Positions 39,537 through 48,869 of a stretch of 64,000 nt of DNA are shown one piece after another. The notes under the pieces were generated by a model. The model saw only the letters and a list, made by a program, of their open reading frames with translations, made no database searches and had not been told where the DNA came from. Numbering within the stretch: position 1 is the stretch's first letter; the number at the start of each line of letters is the position of its first letter. The position numbers and the translations under genes are program-made. Origin of the DNA: Rhizobium phaseoli (GTDB lineage Bacteria; Pseudomonadota; Alphaproteobacteria; Rhizobiales; Rhizobiaceae); assembly GCF_003985125.1 (NCBI RefSeq), contig NZ_ML133567.1, positions 1-64,000 of the forward strand, in the 5' to 3' direction.

Positions 39537-40424
39537 GCGCCGTTCGACACGCTCTCTGCCGACGATCGAAAGCGTGTGCGAGAACATCCGGAAGACGCGG
39601 AACTTGATCAGCGCCGCATTGATCTCCGCGCCGATGATGAAGATGACGCCGACCATATAGAGGAAGATCAGCACGATCATCACCGAGGCGAGACCTGCAT
39701 AGGTGGCGGTGTAATTGGCGAAGGTGGCCAGATAATAGGCAAAGATCAACGCGCCGGCGAGCCAGAGAAGCAGCGTCAGCAAGACCCCCGGAATGACGTC
39801 GAAAACCCGCCGCTTGCCGGCCGGCAGCCAGAGATGCATGACCAGCAGGCCGACGGTCAGCACGACCAGCGTGCCGTAGATGCGCCAGCTGAAGACGATG
39901 TCGAGCGTATCGGCAAACAGCGGAAACCAATTCCGGGCATAATCGAGCGCCAACGGCACCGCCACCAGCAGGATGCTGATCGCCGCGAAGATGATGACCG
40001 CGATCAGCACGTAGCCAAGGCTGGCCATGCGGGTGAAATACCACGGCCGGGTTTCCTGCACCCGATAGGCACGGTTCAGCGAAATCCGCAGCGCCTCGAC
40101 GCCGTTCGAGGCGAAATAGGCGGCCGCCAGCACCGAGATCGTGAGCAGCCCGCCGCGCGGAATGGTCAGAACCTGCAGCACCTGGTCGGCAAGCGGCTTG
40201 GCGATCGCCTCGGGCCAGGTGTCGAAGATCAGATGGATGGCGGTGGAGGAAAACTGATCGGCGCCGAGAAAGCTTGCAAGCGCGGTACCGAAGATCAGGA
40301 ACGGGAAAACGGCAAGCAGGCTTGACAGCGCGACGTGGCTTGCCATCGCAAATCCGTCGTCCTCGACCATGTGACAGATCGCGTCATAGACCACGTCGTA
40401 GATCGTGCGCAGCACCTTCCGCAT
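39501..40424 (-). CDS. YihY/BrkB family membrane protein (UPF0761)
   Basis: 307 residues from the ATG at 40424 (GGAGACGGA upstream). Six or so transmembrane segments; KVLRTIYDVVYDAICHMVED and the AYRVQETRPWYFTRMASLGYV region identify the family. Once mislabelled ribonuclease BN; the true role is unknown, perhaps transport or envelope stability. The last 36 bases are shared antisense with gluQRS. Confidence 0.9.
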   Translation of the reverse strand: MRKVLRTIYDVVYDAICHMVEDDGFAMASHVALSSLLAVFPFLIFGTALASFLGADQFSSTAIHLIFDTWPEAIAKPLADQVLQVLTIPRGGLLTISVLAAAYFASNGVEALRISLNRAYRVQETRPWYFTRMASLGYVLIAVIIFAAISILLVAVPLALDYARNWFPLFADTLDIVFSWRIYGTLVVLTVGLLVMHLWLPAGKRRVFDVIPGVLLTLLLWLAGALIFAYYLATFANYTATYAGLASVMIVLIFLYMVGVIFIIGAEINAALIKFRVFRMFSHTLSIVGRERVERRSEPDKAANVGP

Positions 40425-40499
40425 TCCGTCTCCGGCTTCCAGATTGTATCCTCTGGCCGAATATGGGAAACGAGTCCCATTTTGTACAGGAATCATTCC

Positions 40500-41333
40500 A
40501 TGGTGGAGCAGCGCACAATCGTCGTCACCGGCTGTTCCTCCGGCATCGGCGCTCATTGCGCCCGGGCGCTGAAAGCCGATGGCTGGCGCGTCTTTGCGAC
40601 GGTGCGCAAAACGGATGATCTGCCGGCCCTCGAAGCCGACGGCATTGAAACCTTCTTGATGGACTATACCAGAACCGAGACGATCACCGAGCTGGTCGGC
40701 GCGGTTCTCGAACGCAGCCGCGGTCGCATCGACGCGCTCTTCAACAACGGCGCCTATGGCCAGCCGGGTGCCGTCGAGGATCTTTCGACGGCATCGCTGC
40801 GCGCCCAGTTCGAGGCGAATTTCTTCGGCTGGCACGAATTGACGCGGCAAGTGATTCCGTCGATGCGCAGACAGGGCCAGGGCCGGATCGTGCAATGCTC
40901 GTCCATACTCGGCGTGGTCCCCTACCGCTATCGCGGCGCCTACACCGCCTCCAAATTCGCGATCGAGGGCCTCAGCATCACCCTGCGCATGGAGCTGCAC
41001 GGCAGCGGCATCCATGTAAGCCTGATCGAGCCGGGACCGATCGCCACACGTTTCACCGCCAATGCGCTGGCAAAGATCAAGGAGAATATCGACGTCGAGA
41101 ACTCGCCGTACGCGGCCGATTATCTCAGGCAGTTGGCGAGGCTTGAGGGTTCGGGGCCGGTCAACCGCCATAAACTTGGCCCCGAGGCGGTCTATGCGGT
41201 GTTGAAACACGCATTGAACGTGAAAAATCCAAGGCCACATTATCCTGTAACGACTCCGGCTAAACAGGGCATGTTCCTGAAGCGGCTGCTTCCGGCGGAC
41301 CTCTTCTACAATCTGATGCGCTGGACGGACTGA
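40500..41333 (+). CDS. Short-chain dehydrogenase/reductase (SDR)
   Basis: 277 residues from the ATG at 40500. The cofactor loop TGCSSGIGAHCARAL, the NNGAYGQ motif, and the catalytic Tyr-Lys pair (GAYTASKFAIEGLS) are intact. It belongs to the classical SDR group; substrate unknown. It is divergent from yihY with 75 bases between starts and is followed after 14 bases by a small membrane protein gene. Confidence 0.9.
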   Translation: MVEQRTIVVTGCSSGIGAHCARALKADGWRVFATVRKTDDLPALEADGIETFLMDYTRTETITELVGAVLERSRGRIDALFNNGAYGQPGAVEDLSTASLRAQFEANFFGWHELTRQVIPSMRRQGQGRIVQCSSILGVVPYRYRGAYTASKFAIEGLSITLRMELHGSGIHVSLIEPGPIATRFTANALAKIKENIDVENSPYAADYLRQLARLEGSGPVNRHKLGPEAVYAVLKHALNVKNPRPHYPVTTPAKQGMFLKRLLPADLFYNLMRWTD

Positions 41334-41347
41334 GAAAGCTGAATGCC

Positions 41348-41551
41348 ATGTCTACGGTCACCTATATCCTTGCGATCATCGTCATGGGCGTCGTCGCCCT
41401 TGTGCTGATTCGCGGCCTCTTCAAAATGATGAAGGGCGGCGACGCCAACCTTTCCAACAAACTGATGCAGCTTCGCGTCCTGCTGCAGGCAGTCGCCGTC
41501 ATCCTGATCATGCTGACGCTCTGGATCACCGGCGGTGGCCGCCCGAGCTGA
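41348..41551 (+). CDS. Twin transmembrane protein, HIG1-like
   Basis: 67 residues with two transmembrane helices (TYILAIIVMGVVALVLIRGL and LRVLLQAVAVILIMLTLW) separated by KMMKGGDANLSNKLMQ. This is the HIG1/twin-TM type, in which the mitochondrial relatives associate with cytochrome oxidase. Possible respiratory accessory role is inference. It follows the SDR gene closely. Confidence 0.85.
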   Translation: MSTVTYILAIIVMGVVALVLIRGLFKMMKGGDANLSNKLMQLRVLLQAVAVILIMLTLWITGGGRPS

Positions 41552-41689
41552 GGAAACCACGGAGCAGGGATTTTGATGATGCACGCGGACAGCAATGACG
41601 GAGGAGAGGTGAGCGCCGGCTTGAAGAAGCACCCCGACACGGTGTGCGTGAGTATGCCGGGGCGAATTTGGCGAGGCCAACCCCACCCT

Positions 41690-41778
41690 CCGTCATCCCA
41701 GGGTTTGACCCGAGGATCGATCCCCATAGCCGCTGACGGATGCGGTGTGGATGTTCGGGTCAAGCCCGAGCATGACGG
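41690..41778. repeat. Intergenic inverted repeat, GTCAT...TTGACCCGA type
   Basis: Left arm 41690-41718 reads CCGTCATCCCAGGGTTTGAC then CCGAGGATC; the right arm 41750-41778 is its reverse complement with about five differences. A 31-base centre lies between. Such GTCATnCTCGGGCTTGACCCGA elements are found between genes in many alphaproteobacteria. It fills the 272-base gap before the cobalamin adenosyltransferase gene. Confidence 0.65.
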
Positions 41779-41823
41779 AACTTGGGGGCGCGCTACCGCC
41801 CTCCCCTCGATCGGCGGTGCCGC

Positions 41824-42402
41824 ATGGTGAAACTCAACAAGATTTACACGAAGACCGGCGACGACGGCACGACGGGGCTGGCTTCCGGCCGGCGCCGCAG
41901 GAAGGACGATCTGCGCGTCGAGGCCTATGGCACGATCGACGAGGCCAATTCCGCGATCGGCCTGGCGCGGCTTTACACGACAGACTTGGCCGACCTCGAC
42001 GCCATGCTGATGTCGATCCAGAACGATCTCTTCGACCTCGGCGCCGATCTCGCCACGCCCGACACCGGCGAGCCGCCGGCCTACGAGCCGCTGCGGATCG
42101 TCGAGACGCAAGTCGAGCGCATCGAGCGCGATATCGATCGGCTGAATGCCGACCTCAACCCGCTGACATCCTTCATCCTGCCGGGCGGCAGCCCGGCCGC
42201 TGCGCATCTGCATCTGGCTCGCACGATCGCCCGCCGAGGCGAGCGGCTGATGGTCACGCTGGCGCGCATGGAGGGCGAAATCGTCGGCGGGGCCGCGATG
42301 AAATATATCAACCGGCTTTCGGATTTCCTCTTCGTCGCCGCCCGCCATGCAAATGACCGAGGTCGTGCGGATGTGCTTTGGGTTCCGGGAAAAAACAGAT
42401 AG
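41824..42402 (+). CDS. Cob(I)yrinic acid a,c-diamide adenosyltransferase, PduO type
   Basis: 192 residues from the ATG at 41824. The ATP-binding N-terminus KIYTKTGDDGTTGLASG and the helices with YGTIDEANSAIGLAR, FILPGGSPAAAHLHLARTI and YINRLSDFLFVAAR are the PduO/MMAB signature. It adds the adenosyl group to make coenzyme B12. It is followed by the rhomboid gene after 33 bases. Confidence 0.94.
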   Translation: MVKLNKIYTKTGDDGTTGLASGRRRRKDDLRVEAYGTIDEANSAIGLARLYTTDLADLDAMLMSIQNDLFDLGADLATPDTGEPPAYEPLRIVETQVERIERDIDRLNADLNPLTSFILPGGSPAAAHLHLARTIARRGERLMVTLARMEGEIVGGAAMKYINRLSDFLFVAARHANDRGRADVLWVPGKNR

Positions 42403-42435
42403 GTTTGCCGCGATCACGATTGCCGGGGGGCCTTT

Positions 42436-43224
42436 ATGTTCATACCATTTCACGACGCCAATACGCTGAAACACATCAAGGTTCAGTGGGTGACTCTCGC
42501 CTTGATCGCGCTCAATGTTGCAGTCTGGCTCTTCACCAGCCTGGAGAGCGAACAGGCTGCCCAGGCAACGACCGTCGGCCTCGGCTACATCCCGGCAATC
42601 GCCTTCGGACAGGCTCGGTTGGCTGAGGGATTGGACATCGTGCCGGAGCCGATGACCTATCTCACCTATGCCTTCGTCCATTCGGGCTTCTGGCATCTGG
42701 CTTCAAACATGGTCTTCCTCTGGGTCTTCGGCGACAACGTCGAGGATGCGATGGGGCATATGCGCTTCCTGCTTTTCTACCTCCTCTGCGCGGCCGCCGG
42801 CGCGCTTTGCCACGGCTTGCTGACGACGAGCCCGGAAGCGCCGCTGGTCGGCGCCTCGGGGGCGATCTCCGGAGTCGTTGCCGCCTATGTCATGCTGCAT
42901 CCGCGCGTCAGGGTCTGGGTGCTGGTGTTCTTCCGCGTCCCCTTGCCCCTGCCGGCCTTCGTGCCGCTGCTTTTGTGGATCGGCCAGCAGTTCTTCATGC
43001 TGGCGATTGCACCCGATGGCGACGTCTCCTGGGGCGCCCATGTCGGCGGCATTCTTGCCGGCGCGGTTTTGATCCTGGTGCTGCGTCGTCGCGGCGTACC
43101 ACTCTTCGATCGGGAAATCGTGACGCCCCGCGCCGTGAGGAACGAAGCCGGCGCCGGTACGGCTGTTGCGGCCGGCGCGGATGGACGGGTCGAGCGTCTT
43201 CCCTGGGGTCGCGGCCGCGGCTAA
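42436..43224 (+). CDS. Rhomboid-family intramembrane serine protease
   Basis: 262 residues. Six transmembrane segments; the catalytic Ser is in LVGASGAISGVVAAY and the His in SWGAHVGGILAG, with HSGFWHLASNMVFLWVFG in the second helix. The C-terminal 30 residues are soluble and basic. Substrate unknown. GGGGGG precedes the ATG. Confidence 0.92.
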   Translation: MFIPFHDANTLKHIKVQWVTLALIALNVAVWLFTSLESEQAAQATTVGLGYIPAIAFGQARLAEGLDIVPEPMTYLTYAFVHSGFWHLASNMVFLWVFGDNVEDAMGHMRFLLFYLLCAAAGALCHGLLTTSPEAPLVGASGAISGVVAAYVMLHPRVRVWVLVFFRVPLPLPAFVPLLLWIGQQFFMLAIAPDGDVSWGAHVGGILAGAVLILVLRRRGVPLFDREIVTPRAVRNEAGAGTAVAAGADGRVERLPWGRGRG

Positions 43225-43232
43225 CAGATATA

Positions 43233-43260
43233 TTGACGTGCACGTAAACGTCCATATACT
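43233..43260 (+). promoter_or_regulatory. etfBA promoter with internal palindrome
   Basis: TTGACG (43233-43238) and TATACT (43255-43260) with a 16-base spacer. A perfect 10-base palindrome ACGTGCACGT (43236-43245) overlaps the -35, and GACGT...ACGTC extends it. Palindromes of the ACGTnnACGT kind in promoter spacers are typical of MerR-type regulators such as LiuR, which control branched-chain acid breakdown and ETF in proteobacteria. The regulator is not in the window. Confidence 0.55.
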
Positions 43261-43409
43261 GCCGACGCAATCCCCTGCCTGCGTCATGCAAGCGTTGTAT
43301 TTGGGGGAAAAACGCGTATCCATGTCGCCATTCGACAATCGAAGCGGCGCTCGAGCGCGCATTTTCCTTAAAAGCCTCGCTGAAGCCAGTTTTTCTTGAA
43401 GGAGACCCC

Positions 43410-44159
43410 ATGAAGATTCTCGTCCCCGTCAAACGGGTTGTCGACTACAACGTGAAGATCCGGGTGAAGCCGGATGGCACGGGTGTCGAGCTTGCCAATG
43501 TGAAGATGTCGATGAACCCGTTCGACGAGATCTCGGTGGAAGAGGCGCTGCGGCTGAAGGAAGCCGGCAAGGCCGAGGAAGTGGTGGTGGTGTCGATCGG
43601 TCCGGCCAAGGCCGAGGAGACGCTGCGCACGGCGCTCGCCATGGGGGCCGACCGGGCGATCCTGGTCGAGACCGACGATCAAGTCGAGCCGCTCGCTGTC
43701 GCCAAGATCCTCAAGGCGGTCGCCGATGCCGAACAGCCGGGGCTGATCATCGTCGGCAAGCAGGCGATCGACGACGATTCCAACCAGACTGGCCAGATGC
43801 TGGCGGCGCTGCTCGGTTCGGCCCAGGCGACCTTCGCCTCGAAGATCGAGATCGGTGAGGGAAGCGCGACCGTCACCCGCGAGGTCGACGGCGGTCTGCA
43901 GACGATCGAGATCAAGCTGCCGGCGGTCGTCACCACCGATCTTCGTCTGAACGAGCCGCGTTATGCCTCGCTGCCGAACATCATGAAGGCGAAGAAGAAG
44001 CCGCTCGACAAGAAGAGCCCGGCTGATTTCGGCGTCTCGACGACGCCGCGGCTGACGGTGTTGAAGACCGAGGAGCCGTCCGGCCGCAAGGCCGGCGTCA
44101 AGGTCAAGTCGGTCGCCGAACTGGTCGACAAGCTGAAGAACGAAGCCGGCGTGCTGTAA
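43410..44159 (+). CDS. etfB: Electron transfer flavoprotein subunit beta
   Basis: 249 residues, [19 protein letters not shown], with the AMP-binding-fold motif [12 protein letters not shown] and the subunit-contact loop ending [20 protein letters not shown] (the beta recognition loop to dehydrogenases). With EtfA it takes electrons from acyl-CoA dehydrogenases to ETF-quinone oxidoreductase. GGAGACC precedes the ATG; etfA follows after 25 bases. Confidence 0.97.
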   Translation: MKILVPVKRVVDYNVKIRVKPDGTGVELANVKMSMNPFDEISVEEALRLKEAGKAEEVVVVSIGPAKAEETLRTALAMGADRAILVETDDQVEPLAVAKILKAVADAEQPGLIIVGKQAIDDDSNQTGQMLAALLGSAQATFASKIEIGEGSATVTREVDGGLQTIEIKLPAVVTTDLRLNEPRYASLPNIMKAKKKPLDKKSPADFGVSTTPRLTVLKTEEPSGRKAGVKVKSVAELVDKLKNEAGVL

Positions 44160-44184
44160 TCGGGTTGGAACAGGAGCAATTCTC

Positions 44185-45114
44185 ATGACCATTCTTCTTC
44201 TGGCCGACCATGACGGCCATCACCTCTCCGACCAGACCGCCAAGGCGCTGACGGCAGCAAGCCAGATCGGCGCCGACGTGCACATCCTCGTCGCCGGCAA
44301 GGCCGCCAAGGCGGCGGCCGATCAGGCCGCCAAGCTTTCCGGTGTGGCCAAGGTGCTGCTCGCCGAAAGCGATGCACTTGCCAACAATCTCGCCGAACCG
44401 CTGGCCGATCTGATCGTCTCGCTCGCCGGCAGCTACGACACGATCCTCTCGGCCGCCACTTCCGTCGGCAAGACCGTGCTGCCGCGGGTCGCCGCCCTGC
44501 TCGATGTCGCCCAGGTCTCGGAGATCATCGAGGTCGTCAGCCCCGATACCTTCAAGCGGCCGATCTATGCCGGCAACGCCATCCAGACGGTGCAGGCAAG
44601 CGACGCGAAGAAGGTCATCACCGTGCGCACCGCCTCGTTCGCTTCGGCACCGACAGGCGGCTCGGCCTCGGTCGAGGCGATCGCAGCGGCCTCCGATCCG
44701 GGTCTGTCGCGTTTCGTCGCCGATGCGCTGTCGGCCTCCGACCGTCCGGAACTGACCTCGGCCAAGATCATCATCTCCGGCGGCCGGGCGCTTGGTTCGG
44801 CGGAAAAGTTCAAGGAGGTCATCCTGCCGGTTGCCGACAAGCTCGGGGCTGCCGTCGGCGCCAGCCGGGCGGCCGTCGATGCCGGTTATGCCCCGAACGA
44901 CTGGCAGGTCGGTCAGACCGGCAAGGTGGTGGCGCCCGATCTCTATATCGCCGCCGGCATCTCCGGCGCCATCCAGCACCTGGCCGGCATGAAGGATTCG
45001 AAGGTGATCGTCGCCATCAACAAGGACGAGGAGGCGCCGATCTTCCAGGTCGCCGACTACGGCCTCGTCGCCGATCTGTTCGACGCCCTGCCGGAATTGC
45101 AGAAGGCGCTGTAA
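44185..45114 (+). CDS. etfA: Electron transfer flavoprotein subunit alpha
   Basis: 309 residues, with the FAD-binding C-terminal domain ([59 protein letters not shown]). The alpha subunit carries the FAD. Co-transcribed with etfB. Confidence 0.97.
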   Translation: MTILLLADHDGHHLSDQTAKALTAASQIGADVHILVAGKAAKAAADQAAKLSGVAKVLLAESDALANNLAEPLADLIVSLAGSYDTILSAATSVGKTVLPRVAALLDVAQVSEIIEVVSPDTFKRPIYAGNAIQTVQASDAKKVITVRTASFASAPTGGSASVEAIAAASDPGLSRFVADALSASDRPELTSAKIIISGGRALGSAEKFKEVILPVADKLGAAVGASRAAVDAGYAPNDWQVGQTGKVVAPDLYIAAGISGAIQHLAGMKDSKVIVAINKDEEAPIFQVADYGLVADLFDALPELQKAL

Positions 45115-45150
45115 AGCATGCCGCGCAAAACTGCACGGCGGCTTTGCGAG

Positions 45151-45218
45151 GACATATGCATAAAAGCAAAGACCTGAAGCGCGACAAGCGAATCGGAAAG
45201 ATCGCAACGCGCTTCAAA
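45151..45218 (+). repeat. Dispersed CGCGCTTCA repeat, copy 1
   Basis: GACATATGCATAAAAGCAAA... to ...CGCGCTTCAAA; inner arms TGAAGCGCG / CGCGCTTCA form a hairpin. It matches copy 2 at 50153-50217 at most positions. It lies shortly past the etfA stop, in the 240-base gap before the hydroxybutyryl-CoA dehydrogenase gene. Confidence 0.65.
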
Positions 45219-45354
45219 GCCCTCGATGCTTTTCTTTCGCACTTGCGAATGACTGGAAAATTGTCTTTTATCTGCTGCCGGGCGATCTTTCGTCCGGCAG
45301 TAATGCTAAAATAATGCGGCAACGCGGGGGCGACTGCCGAGCGGGGGTTTGGAG

Positions 45355-46236
45355 ATGAGTGCGGTGTTGAAGAATATTGGGATCATCGGTGCCGGCCAGA
45401 TGGGCTGCGGCATCGCGCATGTTTCGGCCGCCGCAGGGTACAGGGTCCACATCTACGATCTCTCGCAGGACCGCATCGAATCCGGCCTCGCCACCATCAA
45501 TGGCAATCTTGCCCGGCTGGTGACGAACGGCAAGATGACGGATGAGGAACGTAAATCGACCTTGTCGCGCATATCAGGCTCGGCCGATGTCAACGACCTC
45601 GCTCCGTCCGATCTCGTCATCGAGGCCGCCACCGAGGATGAAAGCGTCAAGCGCAAGATTTATAGTCAGGTTTGTCCGGTGATGAAGCCGGAAGCGCTGC
45701 TTGCCACCAACACCTCCTCTCTTTCGATTACCCGGCTTGCTGCCGCCACCGACCGCCCCGAACGCTTCATGGGCATTCATTTCATGAACCCGGTGCCGGT
45801 CATGAAGCTGGTCGAACTGGTGCGCGGCATCGCCACCGATGAGAAGACCTTCTCCGCCGCCAAGGAATTCGTCGGCACGCTGGAAAAGACCATTACCGTC
45901 GCCGAGGACTTCCCGGCCTTCATCGTCAACCGCATCCTCCTGCCGATGATCAACGAGGCGATCTACACGCTCTATGAAGGCGTCGGCACGGTCGACGCCA
46001 TCGATACGGCGATGAAGCTCGGCGCCAACCATCCGATGGGACCGCTGCAGCTTGCCGATTTCATCGGCCTCGACACCTGCCTGTCGATCATGCAGGTGCT
46101 GCATGACGGTCTGGCGGACTCGAAATATCGCCCCTGCCCGCTGCTGGTGAAATATGTCGAAGCCGGCTGGCTCGGACGCAAATCCGGCCGCGGCTTCTAC
46201 GACTATCGTGGCGAAGTGCCCGTCCCGACGCGGTAA
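45355..46236 (+). CDS. 3-hydroxybutyryl-CoA dehydrogenase
   Basis: 293 residues. MSAVLKNIGIIGAGQMGCGIAHVSAAAGY is the NAD-binding loop; the catalytic His lies in FMGIHFMNPVPVMKL and the C-terminal dimer domain holds ANHPMGPLQLADFIGLDTCL. It interconverts 3-hydroxybutyryl-CoA and acetoacetyl-CoA in fatty-acid and polyhydroxybutyrate-linked pathways. It follows etfBA at 240 bases and may be separately expressed. Confidence 0.95.
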   Translation: MSAVLKNIGIIGAGQMGCGIAHVSAAAGYRVHIYDLSQDRIESGLATINGNLARLVTNGKMTDEERKSTLSRISGSADVNDLAPSDLVIEAATEDESVKRKIYSQVCPVMKPEALLATNTSSLSITRLAAATDRPERFMGIHFMNPVPVMKLVELVRGIATDEKTFSAAKEFVGTLEKTITVAEDFPAFIVNRILLPMINEAIYTLYEGVGTVDAIDTAMKLGANHPMGPLQLADFIGLDTCLSIMQVLHDGLADSKYRPCPLLVKYVEAGWLGRKSGRGFYDYRGEVPVPTR

Positions 46237-46315
46237 GTAAGCAAGCATCACCAGAACGGGCGAATGGACCGAACGCCCGCGACATGCTTTCCTTGCCGTG
46301 AACGGGGGAAACGCC

Positions 46316-46408
46316 ATGTCGACCGAAACACCGATGTTCCTGCTGCAGTGCTGCGTACTTATTGGAATTGCCGGCGTTTTCCTGATCAGAGGAAATGGCG
46401 ACTCCTGA
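46316..46408 (+). CDS. Putative 30-residue membrane microprotein
   Basis: An open frame MSTETPMFLLQCCVLIGIAG... of 30 residues: a short polar N-terminus, one hydrophobic helix (residues 7-24) with two adjacent Cys, and the tail RGNGDS. GGGGGAA lies 6 bases before the ATG, a better ribosome site than most here. It fills the gap between the hydroxybutyryl-CoA dehydrogenase and the convergent tlpA gene. No family is known to me. Confidence 0.45.
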   Translation: MSTETPMFLLQCCVLIGIAGVFLIRGNGDS

Positions 46409-46417
46409 CCGGTATCC

Positions 46418-47080
46418 TTACGATCCGATCGCACCCTTGATCAAAGTCTTGGCGTCCTCGCTGTCCCAGGCGGCAGGTCCGTTCATGGCGGAGATCAGGC
46501 AGCCCTTGTCGTCGAGCAGCAGCGTCACCGGCAAGCCGAAGGCGAGACCTTCCTTCTTCAGGCTATTGAAGACACCGATCGTATTGTCGCGGTAAAGCTG
46601 CAGCGCGTCGACGCCGGTCTCGGCGAGGAAAGCCTTCGGCTTCTCGTCGTCCCCCGTATCGATGTTGACCGGCACGACCTGGAACTTGTCGCTGCCCATC
46701 TGCTTTTCCAGTGCGTTCAATGCCGGCATCTCCTCGCGGCAGGGCACGCACCACGTGGCCCAGAGATTGAGCAGCACGGTCTTGCCGGCGAAATGGTCGA
46801 GCGTCAGCGGCTTGCCGTCAGGGCCATTGAAGGACACCCCGGCCAGCTTGCGCGGCTCGTTGGCGGCGACCATCGCGGCAACCTGCCCCTTCATCAGCGG
46901 CGCCAGATTGGCGGCGCGTTCCCTGGCCAGCGGGCATTCTGCCGAAGCCGTATTGCCGATGCCATTGCCAATCCCCGTCTCCTTCACGTATACCGCTGCC
47001 GCACCGGCAATAACGCCTGCAACGGCGGCGATTGCGATCAGTTTTACGGACGGCAGGCCGAAGGGTTTTTTTGTCGCCAT
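46418..47080 (-). CDS. tlpA: Thiol:disulfide interchange protein TlpA
   Basis: 220 residues from the ATG at 47080. An N-terminal signal anchor ([21 protein letters not shown]) holds the thioredoxin domain in the periplasm; the active site is [15 protein letters not shown]. TlpA reduces cytochrome oxidase assembly factors in rhizobia (best studied in Bradyrhizobium). It is divergent from argH with only 26 bases between starts. Confidence 0.93.
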   Translation of the reverse strand: MATKKPFGLPSVKLIAIAAVAGVIAGAAAVYVKETGIGNGIGNTASAECPLARERAANLAPLMKGQVAAMVAANEPRKLAGVSFNGPDGKPLTLDHFAGKTVLLNLWATWCVPCREEMPALNALEKQMGSDKFQVVPVNIDTGDDEKPKAFLAETGVDALQLYRDNTIGVFNSLKKEGLAFGLPVTLLLDDKGCLISAMNGPAAWDSEDAKTLIKGAIGS

Positions 47081-47106
47081 TTCATTCTCCAGGACGGGCA
47101 TCTTTC

Positions 47107-48510
47107 ATGGCCGAGAGCAACACGGACACCAAATCCTCCAACCAGATGTGGGGCGGGCGTTTCGCCTCCGGCCCGGACGCGATCATGGAGGAGATAAATG
47201 CCTCGATCGGTTTCGACAAGAAACTATTCGCGCAGGATACCCGCGGTTCCATCGCCCATGCGACGATGCTCGCCCATCAGGGGATCATTTCGTCGGACGA
47301 TAAGGACAAGATCGTTCACGGGCTAAACACGATCCTGTCAGAAATCGAAAGCGGCAATTTCGAATTCTCGCGCCGGCTCGAAGACATCCATATGAACATC
47401 GAAGCGCGCCTGGCGACGCTGATCGGACCGGCCGCCGGCCGGCTGCACACCGCCCGCTCGCGCAACGACCAGGTGGCGCTCGACTTCCGCCTCTGGGTGA
47501 AGGAAGAGCTTGAGAAGACCGAGAAGATGCTGACCGGCCTTATTGCCGCCTTCCTCGACCGCGCCGAGGAACATGCCGAAAGCGTCATGCCGGGCTTCAC
47601 CCATCTGCAGACCGCCCAGCCCGTCACCTTCGGCCATCACTGCATGGCCTATGTCGAAATGTTCGGCCGTGACCGCTCGCGTGTGCGCCACGCCATCGAG
47701 CATCTGGACGAAAGCCCGATCGGCGCGGCCGCCCTTGCCGGCACCGGCTATCCGATCGATCGCCATATGACGGCCAAGGCGCTGGGTTTCCGCGAGCCGA
47801 CCCGCAACTCCATCGACACCGTCTCCGACCGCGATTTCGCCATCGAATTTCTGGCGATCGCCGCGATATCAGGCATGCATCTGTCGCGCCTGGCCGAAGA
47901 GATCGTCATCTGGTCGACCCCGCAATTCGGTTTCGTGCGCCTGTCCGACGCCTTTTCGACCGGTTCCTCGATCATGCCGCAGAAGAAGAATCCGGATGCG
48001 GCCGAACTGGTGCGCGCCAAGACCGGGCGCATCAACGGCTCGCTGATCGCCTTGCTGACGATCATGAAGGGCCTGCCGCTCGCCTATTCCAAGGACATGC
48101 AGGAAGACAAGGAACAGGTCTTCGACGCGGCCGAGAGCCTGGAACTGGCGATCGCCGCCATGACCGGCATGGTGCGCGACATGACCGTCAACACCGCGCG
48201 CATGAAGGCGGCGGCCGGTTCTGGTTTCTCGACGGCGACCGATCTTGCCGACTGGCTGGTGCGCGAAGCCGGCCTGCCCTTCCGCGATGCCCATCACGTG
48301 ACCGGCCGCGCCGTGGCGCTGGCCGAAAGCAAGGGCTGCGACCTTGCCGAACTGCCGCTCGCCGACCTGCAGGCGATCCATCCGGATATCACCGACAAGG
48401 TCTATGACGTGCTGACGGTGGAAGCCTCGGTCGCCAGCCGCAAGAGCTTCGGCGGTACCGCACCCTCCGAGGTGCGCAAGCAGATCGCCTTCTGGCGCGC
48501 CCGCAACTGA
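47107..48510 (+). CDS. argH: Argininosuccinate lyase
   Basis: 467 residues from the ATG at 47107 ([19 protein letters not shown]). The fumarase/aspartase signature [20 protein letters not shown] and the catalytic region [18 protein letters not shown] are present. Last step of arginine synthesis. The divergent start with tlpA is very tight, so promoters must lie partly inside the opposite gene. Confidence 0.97.
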   Translation: MAESNTDTKSSNQMWGGRFASGPDAIMEEINASIGFDKKLFAQDTRGSIAHATMLAHQGIISSDDKDKIVHGLNTILSEIESGNFEFSRRLEDIHMNIEARLATLIGPAAGRLHTARSRNDQVALDFRLWVKEELEKTEKMLTGLIAAFLDRAEEHAESVMPGFTHLQTAQPVTFGHHCMAYVEMFGRDRSRVRHAIEHLDESPIGAAALAGTGYPIDRHMTAKALGFREPTRNSIDTVSDRDFAIEFLAIAAISGMHLSRLAEEIVIWSTPQFGFVRLSDAFSTGSSIMPQKKNPDAAELVRAKTGRINGSLIALLTIMKGLPLAYSKDMQEDKEQVFDAAESLELAIAAMTGMVRDMTVNTARMKAAAGSGFSTATDLADWLVREAGLPFRDAHHVTGRAVALAESKGCDLAELPLADLQAIHPDITDKVYDVLTVEASVASRKSFGGTAPSEVRKQIAFWRARN

Positions 48511-48663
48511 AAGAAAGGCGAGGCGAAAAGCCGCTTCGCCCTTCCCTCGCACGGGGAAAGACCGTCCAACAATCAGGGTGCACAAGGCGGAGAAACTTCG
48601 CTATGAAGAGGTCCATCGTTCGGAACGAATGATGTCCGCCATATCTCGCACAAGAGGATATCC

Positions 48664-48858
48664 ATGCAGAAGAGCTTGCCGCACCTCATTCGCTTGACGG
48701 CGGTCATCGCCGTCATCGGCCTTGCCGTTGCCGGATGCGGGCGCAAAGGCGATCTCGATCCGCCGAGTGCTGCGGCAACGAAAGAAGGCGACGTTTCCAA
48801 GCCGACGAAACAGCCGGGAACCGTTGACAAGCCCTTCCTTCTCGATCCTCTTCTTTAA
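48664..48858 (+). CDS. lptM: Lipoprotein, LptM/YifL-like
   Basis: 64 residues. A lipoprotein signal ends with the lipobox LAVAGC at about residue 25, followed by the LptM-like GRKGDLDPP. LptM helps assemble the LptD LPS translocon in E. coli; in both cases the gene stands immediately before lysA or dapF-type genes. The lysA ribosome site overlaps its stop. Confidence 0.85.
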   Translation: MQKSLPHLIRLTAVIAVIGLAVAGCGRKGDLDPPSAAATKEGDVSKPTKQPGTVDKPFLLDPLL

Positions 48859-48869
48859 GGCATAAGCCC

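Noticed and set aside
39501..41240. 579-residue reading of the yihY frame
   Set aside because: The first 272 residues are antisense to the short-chain dehydrogenase gene. The family start is at 40424.
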